From contig CAMNAP010000003.1 in NCBI GenBank assembly GCA_946531445.1, positions 1 to 64,000 on the forward strand: a stretch of DNA of 64,000 nt. Reading direction: 5' to 3'. This document shows positions 21,347-29,043 of the stretch, piece after piece. The notes under the pieces are model-generated. The model did not search any database, had not been told where the DNA came from, and was given only the letters and a program-made list of their open reading frames with translations. This DNA is from an uncultured Clostridia bacterium. GTDB lineage: Bacteria > Bacillota > Clostridia > Oscillospirales > Acutalibacteraceae. Each line of letters opens with the position of its first letter. Position 1 is the first letter of the stretch. Both the position numbers and the translations under genes were made by a program.

Positions 21347-23614
21347 ATGAGCGAAAACACTGCATTGAATCAGCTTTCCGAGGTTGCTGCAAGAATCAGG
21401 GGCACAAGGGAAATCATGGGCTGGTCAACAGCAAAAATGGCAAGAAAAACCGAGGTTGAAGAAGCAACCTACCGTGCGTACGAAAGCGGAGAGCTTGACC
21501 TTCCGTTTACATTTATTCACAAGTGCGCGCTTGCGTTTGGTATTGAGATTACAGAGCTTCTTGAAGGTCAGGGAGCGCACCTTTCCTCCTTCACCGTAAC
21601 AAGAGCGGGCGCGGGAAGAGAAACCGCAAAAGAGGAAGGAATTTCTATTAAGAACCTTGCCCACGAATTTAAGCATAAAATTGCAGAGCCCTATTGGGTA
21701 AAATACGATTATTCGCCCGAGCTTCAGGACAAACCGATTCACCTTACCAAGCACAGCGGTCAGGAGTTTGACCTTGTTATCAGCGGCTCTCTTAAGGTGC
21801 AGGTCGGCTCAAATACAGCCGTTCTTCACGAGGGTGATTCAATTTACTATAACTCGTCTACGCCTCACGGTATGATTGCCGTTGACGGTAAGGACTGTAC
21901 GTTTATCGCAGTTGTTCTTCCCGGCAAGGAAACCAAGGAAGAAAAAATCAGAGAAAGCATTGTTTCAACAAGACCTTCTGAAAAGCTTATCTGTGAGGAA
22001 TTTATTGACACAACGGAAAATGAAAAGGGTAAGCTTACAGACATAAAATTCAAGAACACAGAACGCTTTAACTTTGGTTTTGACGTAGTTGATAAGATTG
22101 CGCTTAAATATCCCGATAAGCTTGCAATGCTTCACCTTGATAAAAACAAGGTTGAGAGACGTTTTACATTTAACGATATAAGACACGAGAGTAACAGAGC
22201 TGCAAACTACTTTACCTCGCTCGGAATCAAAAAGGGCGACAAGGTAATGCTTATCTTAAAGCGCCACTATCAGTTCTGGTTTGCTATGACGGCGCTTCAT
22301 AAAATCGGTGCGGTTGCTATCCCTGCAACAAATCAGCTCAAGGCGCACGACCTTGTTTACAGATTTAACGCGGCGGGAGTAAAGGCGATTGTCTGCACTC
22401 AGGACGACGGAATCCCTGAAGCTGTTGAAGAGGCAATTAAGGATTCGCCGACTCTTGAAACTAAGGTAATCGTAGGCGAAGAGCGCGACGGTTGGCACAA
22501 TTTTGACAAAGAGTATTCAATTTTTTCAACTCATTATGAAAGAACAGCCGATACCCCGGCAGGCGAGGACACAATGGTTATGTTCTTCACCTCGGGAACA
22601 ACGGGCAATCCAAAGATGGCTGCACACTCCTATTTATATGCTCTCGGCCATTTTGTAACTGCTAAATACTGGCACTGTTGTGAACGCGACGGCCTTCACT
22701 TCACTATCTCAGATACAGGCTGGGGTAAGTCGCTGTGGGGTAAGTATTACGGACAGTGGCTCTGTGAGGGTGCAGTATTTGTATATGATTTTGACCGCTT
22801 CCACGCAGATGATTTACTGCCTATGTTCAAGCAATTTAATATTACGACCTTCTGCGCGCCGCCTACAATGCTCCGTATGTTTATCAAAGAGGATTTATCA
22901 AAATACGATTTAACCTCAATCAATCATATGACAACAGCGGGCGAGGCGCTTAACCCGGAAGTATTCAAGCGCTTTGAAGAGGCTACCGGACTATCTATTA
23001 TGGAGGGCTTCGGTCAGACGGAAACAACTCTTATTATCGGTAATCTTTACGGCTCAAGAACAAAGGTCGGCTCAATGGGTAAGCCGAATCCGCAGTTTGA
23101 CATTGACCTTGTTGACGACGACGGCAACAGCGTTGAAACCGGCGAGGTAGGCGAAATTGTTGTAAGAATAGACAAGGAGAAGCCCTGCGGCCTTTACAAG
23201 GGTTATTACCGCGACGAAGAGAAAACAAAGGAAGCTATGCACGACGGTCTTTACCATACGGGCGACACGGCGTGGCGCGATGAGGACGGATATTTCTGGT
23301 ACGTCAGCCGTAAGGACGACGTAATCAAATCCTCGGGCTACCGTATCGGTCCGTTTGAAATTGAAAGCGTTATTATGGAGCTTCCGTACGTTCTTGAGTG
23401 CGGTGTTTCGGCAGCTCCTGACGATATCAGAGGTCAGGTAGTTAAGGCAAGCGTTGTTCTCGTTAAGGGAACGGAGCCTACCGAAGAGCTTAAAAAGGAA
23501 ATTCAGAATTACGTTAAAAAGAATACCGCTCCTTACAAGTATCCGAGAATTGTAGTATTCAGAGACGAGCTTCCAAAGACTATCAGCGGTAAAATTATCA
23601 GAAATCAGTTGTAA
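21347..23614 (+). CDS. XRE-type HTH + cupin + acyl-CoA synthetase (AMP-binding, medium-chain/ACSM-like) fusion
   Basis: N-terminal HTH (IRGTREIMGWSTAKMARKTEVEEATYRAYESGE), cupin (GSLKVQVGSNTAVLHEGDSIYYNSSTPHGM), AMP-binding (FTSGTTGNPKMAAHS, GFGQTETT, YHTGDTAWRDEDGYFWYVSRKDDVIKSSGYRIGPFEIE, KTISGKIIR). Confidence 0.9.
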   Translation: MSENTALNQLSEVAARIRGTREIMGWSTAKMARKTEVEEATYRAYESGELDLPFTFIHKCALAFGIEITELLEGQGAHLSSFTVTRAGAGRETAKEEGISIKNLAHEFKHKIAEPYWVKYDYSPELQDKPIHLTKHSGQEFDLVISGSLKVQVGSNTAVLHEGDSIYYNSSTPHGMIAVDGKDCTFIAVVLPGKETKEEKIRESIVSTRPSEKLICEEFIDTTENEKGKLTDIKFKNTERFNFGFDVVDKIALKYPDKLAMLHLDKNKVERRFTFNDIRHESNRAANYFTSLGIKKGDKVMLILKRHYQFWFAMTALHKIGAVAIPATNQLKAHDLVYRFNAAGVKAIVCTQDDGIPEAVEEAIKDSPTLETKVIVGEERDGWHNFDKEYSIFSTHYERTADTPAGEDTMVMFFTSGTTGNPKMAAHSYLYALGHFVTAKYWHCCERDGLHFTISDTGWGKSLWGKYYGQWLCEGAVFVYDFDRFHADDLLPMFKQFNITTFCAPPTMLRMFIKEDLSKYDLTSINHMTTAGEALNPEVFKRFEEATGLSIMEGFGQTETTLIIGNLYGSRTKVGSMGKPNPQFDIDLVDDDGNSVETGEVGEIVVRIDKEKPCGLYKGYYRDEEKTKEAMHDGLYHTGDTAWRDEDGYFWYVSRKDDVIKSSGYRIGPFEIESVIMELPYVLECGVSAAPDDIRGQVVKASVVLVKGTEPTEELKKEIQNYVKKNTAPYKYPRIVVFRDELPKTISGKIIRNQL

Positions 23615-23618
23615 TAAA

Positions 23619-24266
23619 ATGAAGAGAGTTACTTTATTTGCAGGCCATTACGGAAGCGGCAAAACGAATATAGCGGTAAACTATGCGCTTGATATGCACA
23701 AAAAGGGGCTTGAGGTTACGATAGCAGACCTTGACATAGTTAATCCGTATTTCAGAACTAAGGATTCAGCTGAGGAACTGAGCGAAGCAGGGATTGAATT
23801 AATCTCGCCCGAATACGCAAATTCCAACGTTGATTTACCCGCGCTTCCGCAGGAATTATATGGAATAGTGCAAAATCATAAAAAATATGCTATAATGGAT
23901 ATCGGCGGCGATGAAAGAGGAGCGCTTGCGCTCGGAAGATACCGCGATTATATCCTTGAGGAAAACGATTACGAAATGGTTTTCGTTGCAAATTTCTACC
24001 GTCCGCTCACAAGAACTGCCGAGGACGCAGTTGAAGTAATGCGTGAAATTGAAGCGGCGGGCGGAATACCGTTTACAGCGATTGTAAACAACTCAAACGT
24101 CGGGGACGAGACTACGGCAGAGGATGTAAAAGCAACCTTTGACGAGGCTGAGAGACTCAGCAAAATGACCTCGCTTGATATTCTGTTTACAAGCGTTAAG
24201 AATAGCATTGCAGACGAATTTGAAGGAGAGAATATCCTTCCTCTCACTCTGCAGAAAAAACTGTAA
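23619..24266 (+). CDS. P-loop ATPase of ParA/MinD-like type
   Basis: GHYGSGKTNIAVNYAL Walker A, IADLDIVNPYFR, IMDIGGDERGA. Confidence 0.7.
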   Translation: MKRVTLFAGHYGSGKTNIAVNYALDMHKKGLEVTIADLDIVNPYFRTKDSAEELSEAGIELISPEYANSNVDLPALPQELYGIVQNHKKYAIMDIGGDERGALALGRYRDYILEENDYEMVFVANFYRPLTRTAEDAVEVMREIEAAGGIPFTAIVNNSNVGDETTAEDVKATFDEAERLSKMTSLDILFTSVKNSIADEFEGENILPLTLQKKL

Positions 24267-24290
24267 ATTATTATGAAAAGGAGATAAATT

Positions 24291-24497
24291 ATGCCGAAAG
24301 TAACTTTTGATGAAGATTTATGCAAGGGCTGCGGACTCTGTGTTAATGCCTGCCCGAAGCAGATAATCGAAATTAAAAAAGACATTATTAACAAGAAAGG
24401 ACATTCTCCTGCAGGAATTACCGACCAGTCTAAGTGTATTGCCTGTGCATTCTGTGCAACAATGTGCCCTGACTGCGTAATTACCGTTGAGAAATGA
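24291..24497 (+). CDS. vorD: 2x[4Fe-4S] ferredoxin-type delta subunit of 2-oxoacid oxidoreductase
   Basis: CKGCGLCVNACPK and CIACAFCATMCPD. Confidence 0.85.
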   Translation: MPKVTFDEDLCKGCGLCVNACPKQIIEIKKDIINKKGHSPAGITDQSKCIACAFCATMCPDCVITVEK

Positions 24498-24507
24498 GGT
24501 GGACAAA

Positions 24508-25569
24508 ATGACAGAAAAAGTATTAATGAAGGGTAACGAGGCTATCGCTGAGGCCGCTATCAGAGCGGGCTGCCGCCATTACTTCGGTTATCCTATAACT
24601 CCTCAGACAGAGCTTGCCGCTTATATGGCTAAGCGTATGCCTAAAATCGGCGGCTGCTTCCTTCAGGCTGAAAGTGAAATCGCCGCAATCAATATGGTTT
24701 ACGGTGTATCAAGCACGGGTAAAAGAGTTATGACCTCGTCATCAAGCCCCGGAGTTTCGCTTAAGCAGGAGGGTATCTCATATATCGCAGGCGCGGACCT
24801 TCCCGCCCTTATCGTAAACGTACAGAGAGGCGGCCCGGGACTCGGCGGTATTCAGCCCTCACAGTCTGACTATTTCCAGGCAACAAAGGGCGGCGGACAC
24901 GGCGACTATCATCTTATCGTGCTTGCTCCCGCTTCAGTTCAGGAAATGGCAGACCTTACCGCTAAGTGTTTTGAGCTCGGCGATAAATACCGTATGCCCG
25001 CAATGCTTCTTGCTGACGGTACGATGGGTCAGATGATGGAGCCCGTTCTTCTTCCCGAGGAGAGCGACGTTACAGTCCCAAAGCCGTGGGCGCTTACAGG
25101 CACAAAGATGGAAAGAGAACACAATATTGTAAACTCTCTTTACCTCAAGCCCGAAGAGCTTGAAAAGACTAACTTTGAACGCTACGAGAGATATAAGGCT
25201 GTCGAAGAGAACGAAGTTATGTTTGAAGAATATATGATGGACGACGCCGAGGTTTGCGTTATGGCATTCGGTATCGCCGCAAGAGTATCCAAAAACGCAG
25301 TTGTTGAAGCAAGAAAGCAGGGAATCAAGGCAGGACTTTTAAGACCGATTACACTCTGGCCGTTCCCGAAAAAAGCAGTTGCAAAGGCAGCAGAGCACTG
25401 CAAGGCATTTGTTTCCGTTGAGCTTTCAATGGGCCAGATGATTGAAGATATTCAGCTTGCAAGCGAATGTAAGCGTCCCGTTCTTCTCTGCAACCGCGCA
25501 GGCGGTATGATTCCGTCTCCTGAGCAGGTACTTGATTCAATTAAAAAAGCAGCAGGAGGTAATGAATAA
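24508..25569 (+). CDS. vorB: 2-oxoacid:ferredoxin oxidoreductase alpha subunit (VorB-like)
   Basis: GNEAIAEAAIRAGCRHYFGYPITPQTEL, QAESEIAAINMVYGVSSTGKRVMTSSSSPG, NVQRGGPGLGGIQPSQSDY. Confidence 0.88.
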   Translation: MTEKVLMKGNEAIAEAAIRAGCRHYFGYPITPQTELAAYMAKRMPKIGGCFLQAESEIAAINMVYGVSSTGKRVMTSSSSPGVSLKQEGISYIAGADLPALIVNVQRGGPGLGGIQPSQSDYFQATKGGGHGDYHLIVLAPASVQEMADLTAKCFELGDKYRMPAMLLADGTMGQMMEPVLLPEESDVTVPKPWALTGTKMEREHNIVNSLYLKPEELEKTNFERYERYKAVEENEVMFEEYMMDDAEVCVMAFGIAARVSKNAVVEARKQGIKAGLLRPITLWPFPKKAVAKAAEHCKAFVSVELSMGQMIEDIQLASECKRPVLLCNRAGGMIPSPEQVLDSIKKAAGGNE

Positions 25570-26318
25570 TGGTAGTATTTGAAAAACCTAAATCACTTTT
25601 AAATGTACCTCTTCACTACTGCCCGGGTTGTACTCACGGCATAGTACACCGCCTTGTAGCCGAGGCTATTGACGAGCTTGGTATTGAGGGAAAGACAATC
25701 GGCGTTGCACCGGTTGGCTGCGCTGTTATGGCATATGATTATTTCAGCTGTGATATGATTGAGGCTGCTCACGGACGTGCTCCCGCAGTTGCAACAGGTA
25801 TCAAGAGAGCTGACCCGAATAATATTGTATTTACTTATCAGGGCGACGGCGACCTCGCTTCTATCGGTATGGCTGAAACAGTTCACGCCGCAACAAGAAA
25901 CGAAAATATTACAATCATCTTTATTAACAACGCAATTTACGGTATGACAGGCGGTCAGATGGCTCCGACTTCACTTCCCGGTCAGGTTACTCAGACCTCA
26001 CCTTACGGACGCGATGTTGCAACAGCAGGCTTCCCGATTAAAATCAGCGAGCTTCTTTCAGCTCTTGACGGACCGACATATATTGAAAGAGTTGCAGTTA
26101 ATAACGTTAAAAATGTAAGAAACGCCAAAAAGGCTATTAAGAAAGCTTTTGAAAATCAGGTTGAAAATAAGGGCTTCTCACTTATTGAGGTTGTATCCTC
26201 CTGCCCGACTAACTGGGGTATGACTCCTCAGCAGGCGCTTGACTGGGTTGAAAGCGATATGATTCCTTATTATCCGCTCGGCGTTTATAAAGATAAGACA
26301 GCGAAGGAGGGCGAATAA
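25569..26318 (+). CDS. vorA: 2-oxoacid:ferredoxin oxidoreductase TPP-binding beta subunit (VorA-like)
   Basis: HYCPGCTHGIVHRLVAEA, HGRAPAVATGIKRA, GDGDLASIGMAETVHAATRNENITIIFINNAIYGMTGGQMAPTSLPGQ. Confidence 0.88.
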   Translation: MVVFEKPKSLLNVPLHYCPGCTHGIVHRLVAEAIDELGIEGKTIGVAPVGCAVMAYDYFSCDMIEAAHGRAPAVATGIKRADPNNIVFTYQGDGDLASIGMAETVHAATRNENITIIFINNAIYGMTGGQMAPTSLPGQVTQTSPYGRDVATAGFPIKISELLSALDGPTYIERVAVNNVKNVRNAKKAIKKAFENQVENKGFSLIEVVSSCPTNWGMTPQQALDWVESDMIPYYPLGVYKDKTAKEGE

Positions 26319-26319
26319 A

Positions 26320-26850
26320 ATGACAAGCAGAATTTTAATCGCCGGCTTCGGCGGACAGGGTATACTTTTTGCAGGTAAGGTACTCGCATACAAGGGACTT
26401 GTTGAAAACAAGCAGCTCAGCTGGCTTCCTTCTTACGGTCCTGAGATGAGAGGCGGTACAGCAAACTGTAACGTTATCATTTCTGACGAGCCCGTTGGCT
26501 CGCCTATCGTTGATGAGCCCGACGTTCTTATCGTTATGAATCTTCCGTCGCTTGACAAGTATGAAAACGCGGCGGTAAAAGGCTCAAAGATTTTTGTTGA
26601 TTCAACTCTTATCGCGCGTAAGGTTGAAAGAGAGGATGTAGAAGCCTTCTATATTCCTGCAACAAAAATGGCTCAGGAGCTCGGTGTTCCTACTCTTGCA
26701 AATATGATTATGCTCGGAAAGGTTATCAAGGAAACAGGCGTTGTTTCATTTGAAGGAATGGAGGACGCGCTTAAAAAGGTTGTTTCCGCAAGAAAGGCAA
26801 ACCTTATTGATGTTAACCTTAAGGCAATCAAGGCAGGATACGATTATTAA
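26320..26850 (+). CDS. vorC: 2-oxoacid:ferredoxin oxidoreductase gamma subunit (VorC-like)
   Basis: RILIAGFGGQGILFAGKVLAYKG, WLPSYGPEMRGGTANCNVIISDEPVGSP. Confidence 0.88.
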   Translation: MTSRILIAGFGGQGILFAGKVLAYKGLVENKQLSWLPSYGPEMRGGTANCNVIISDEPVGSPIVDEPDVLIVMNLPSLDKYENAAVKGSKIFVDSTLIARKVEREDVEAFYIPATKMAQELGVPTLANMIMLGKVIKETGVVSFEGMEDALKKVVSARKANLIDVNLKAIKAGYDY

Positions 26851-26859
26851 TACCATTAA

Positions 26860-26890
26860 AGCCCGGGGAATTACCTCGGGCTTATTTTTA
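26860..26890 (+). terminator. intrinsic terminator after vor genes
   Basis: aagcccggggaattacctcgggcttattttta. Confidence 0.75.
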
Positions 26891-26894
26891 TGTC

Positions 26895-26923
26895 TTGACA
26901 AAACTCATAATGCTGTATATATT
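26895..26923 (+). promoter_or_regulatory. promoter for glutamine synthetase-like gene
   Basis: TTGACA (26895-26900), 17 nt, TATATT (26918-26923). Confidence 0.7.
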
Positions 26924-26961
26924 GAAACTAAGAAGTCTAATAAATGAAAGGAGTAAAATAT

Positions 26962-28179
26962 ATGAGGCTGAATAAAGACGAAATAATGAGATTTGTTAAG
27001 GACAACAACGTAAAAACTATTCATCTTTCCTTTTGCGATATATACGGAAACGAAAAGAATATTGAAATTATGCCCGAAGAGCTTCGCGGGGCTTTTGAGC
27101 TTGGAATACCTTTCAACGTTTCCGAGGTTAAGAACTTCGGCGAGGGAATTTACAGAAATCTTGTTTTGCACCCGGAATATGAAACATTTTCTGATATGCC
27201 GTGGAGAGAGACGGACGACCGTGCTGTAAGAATGTTTTGCAGTATGACGTATGCCGACGGAACACCGTTTGTCAGAAGGGGAACAAAAAGCCTGCTCAAG
27301 CAGGCGCTTGAGGAAGCGGATAAGTCAGGATTTGAATTTTTCTTTTCAACTGAAATAGAGTTTTATCTTTTCAAACTTGATGAAAACGGAAACCCGACCA
27401 AAGAGCCGTATGACAACGCAGGTCTTTATGATATTCCGCCTGAAGATAAGTGCGAGTCGCTGAGAAGAAGAATGTGTCTTGCGGTTGAAAAAATGGACGT
27501 TTTCCCGAACAATACATTCCACGAGGCAGGTCCCGGACAGAACAAAATTACCTTTAATTACAACGACCCTCTTACTGCGGGAAACAATGTTACAACACTT
27601 AAAGCAATTATAAAAAATGAGGCGGCTAACAGCGGGCTTTATGCAGATTTTTCACCGAAACCGCTTGCCGACCAGCCCGGTAACGGCTTCCATATAGGAG
27701 TGTCTGTAAGAGCTGACGACGGAACGGATACCAAGACCGCGTATGCGCTTTCGGGAATGCTCAGCCATATCCGTGAAATGACTGCATTTTTAAATCCGTT
27801 TGAAGAATCGTATAAACGTCTCGGAAAGCTCGGCGCGCCGCGTTACGTTTCGTGGACAAGCGAAAACCGTGAACAGCTTTTCTGCGTTCCCGAAACCGTA
27901 GGAAAATACAGACTTGCAGAGCTTCGTTCTTCCGATTCAACCGTAAACCCATATCTCGCTTTTGCGCTTCTCATTTTTGCGTCTCTTGACGGAATTAAAA
28001 ATGAACTTGAGCTTCCGCCCGTTGCAAACTTCGATATGGATACTGCCGATGAGGCAACGCTTGCAGACTATGAGAAGCTTCCGAATTCGTTTGAAGAGGC
28101 GCGAAGTATAGCTATGAACAGTGAATTTATAAAGCAGTATGTACCTGAGGATATTATTAAAATGTATCTAAAACTCTGA
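26962..28179 (+). CDS. glutamine synthetase-like protein (divergent)
   Basis: FFFSTEIEFYLFK, HEAGPGQNKITF, GNGFHIG, RLAELRSSDSTVNPYLAFALL; several canonical residues differ. Confidence 0.8.
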   Translation: MRLNKDEIMRFVKDNNVKTIHLSFCDIYGNEKNIEIMPEELRGAFELGIPFNVSEVKNFGEGIYRNLVLHPEYETFSDMPWRETDDRAVRMFCSMTYADGTPFVRRGTKSLLKQALEEADKSGFEFFFSTEIEFYLFKLDENGNPTKEPYDNAGLYDIPPEDKCESLRRRMCLAVEKMDVFPNNTFHEAGPGQNKITFNYNDPLTAGNNVTTLKAIIKNEAANSGLYADFSPKPLADQPGNGFHIGVSVRADDGTDTKTAYALSGMLSHIREMTAFLNPFEESYKRLGKLGAPRYVSWTSENREQLFCVPETVGKYRLAELRSSDSTVNPYLAFALLIFASLDGIKNELELPPVANFDMDTADEATLADYEKLPNSFEEARSIAMNSEFIKQYVPEDIIKMYLKL

Positions 28180-28182
28180 TAA

Positions 28183-28222
28183 AAAAGCTGTACCCTATAT
28201 TTAAGGGTACAGCTTTTTTATT
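28183..28222. terminator. bidirectional terminator between convergent operons
   Basis: aaaaaagctgtaccctatatttaagggtacagctttttta. Confidence 0.8.
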
Positions 28223-28236
28223 TATATTTATGTTTG

Positions 28237-29043
28237 TTATAGATTAAATACCTTGATTGCGTTTTCAGAGAGAATTTGCTTTTTTTCTTTTTCGGAATAT
28301 CCGAGCGAAAGGAAGCGCTCAAGCTCAACGGAGGGAGACCACATCGGGTAGTCCGTTCCGAAGAGGATTCTGTTCGTTTTGTACCGCGCGAATATTTCCT
28401 TGATTTTTTCATCGCTGAGCCAGTGGAAGCTTGAGGAGCAGTCAACATAAAGGTTATCAATTCCGCAAAGCTTTTTTGATGCCTCCTCCCAGATTGACCA
28501 GCCTCCGAGATGTGCGCCGACTATAATTAAATCTGTATAAATTTCAAGAATCGGCAGGAGCCTGTTCGGGTTAGAGTTATCATATCTGCTGTCGCCCGTA
28601 TGCATTAAAATCGGGAGCCTTGCCTTTTCGCAGAGCTCATAGATTTTAAGACATCTGTAATCGTCAATCTTAAAGCCCTGAATGTCAGGGTGGAGCTTGA
28701 CTCCGTGAAGCCCGAGAGCAATTATCTCCTCAACATCCTTCTGAATATCCTTGCTGTCAGGATGAAGAGTTCCGAGCCCGATAAACTTTCCGCCGCTGTT
28801 TTCGGCGACTCCTGAAATATAATGATTAATGCTTGAAACCTGTTTGGGAGAGGTGGCAACGGACTGGACTATATACCTGTCAACGCCTGCCCTGTCGCCC
28901 TCTCTTTCAAGCATTCCGAGCGTACCGTCTCCAAAGCCGTGAACGTGATAAAAATTCTCAATCGCGCCCTCGGCCTTCTCAGCGATTTTATCGGGGTAAA
29001 TGTGGCAGTGAGAGTCAATTACAAGAAGCTTGTTTTCAACCAT
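28237..29043 (-). CDS. amidohydrolase-family TIM-barrel metal-dependent hydrolase
   Basis: VIDSHCHIYPDK, LHGVKLHPDIQGF, ILMHTGDSRYDNS, ILFGTDYPMWSP. Confidence 0.85.
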   Translation of the reverse strand: MVENKLLVIDSHCHIYPDKIAEKAEGAIENFYHVHGFGDGTLGMLEREGDRAGVDRYIVQSVATSPKQVSSINHYISGVAENSGGKFIGLGTLHPDSKDIQKDVEEIIALGLHGVKLHPDIQGFKIDDYRCLKIYELCEKARLPILMHTGDSRYDNSNPNRLLPILEIYTDLIIVGAHLGGWSIWEEASKKLCGIDNLYVDCSSSFHWLSDEKIKEIFARYKTNRILFGTDYPMWSPSVELERFLSLGYSEKEKKQILSENAIKVFNL

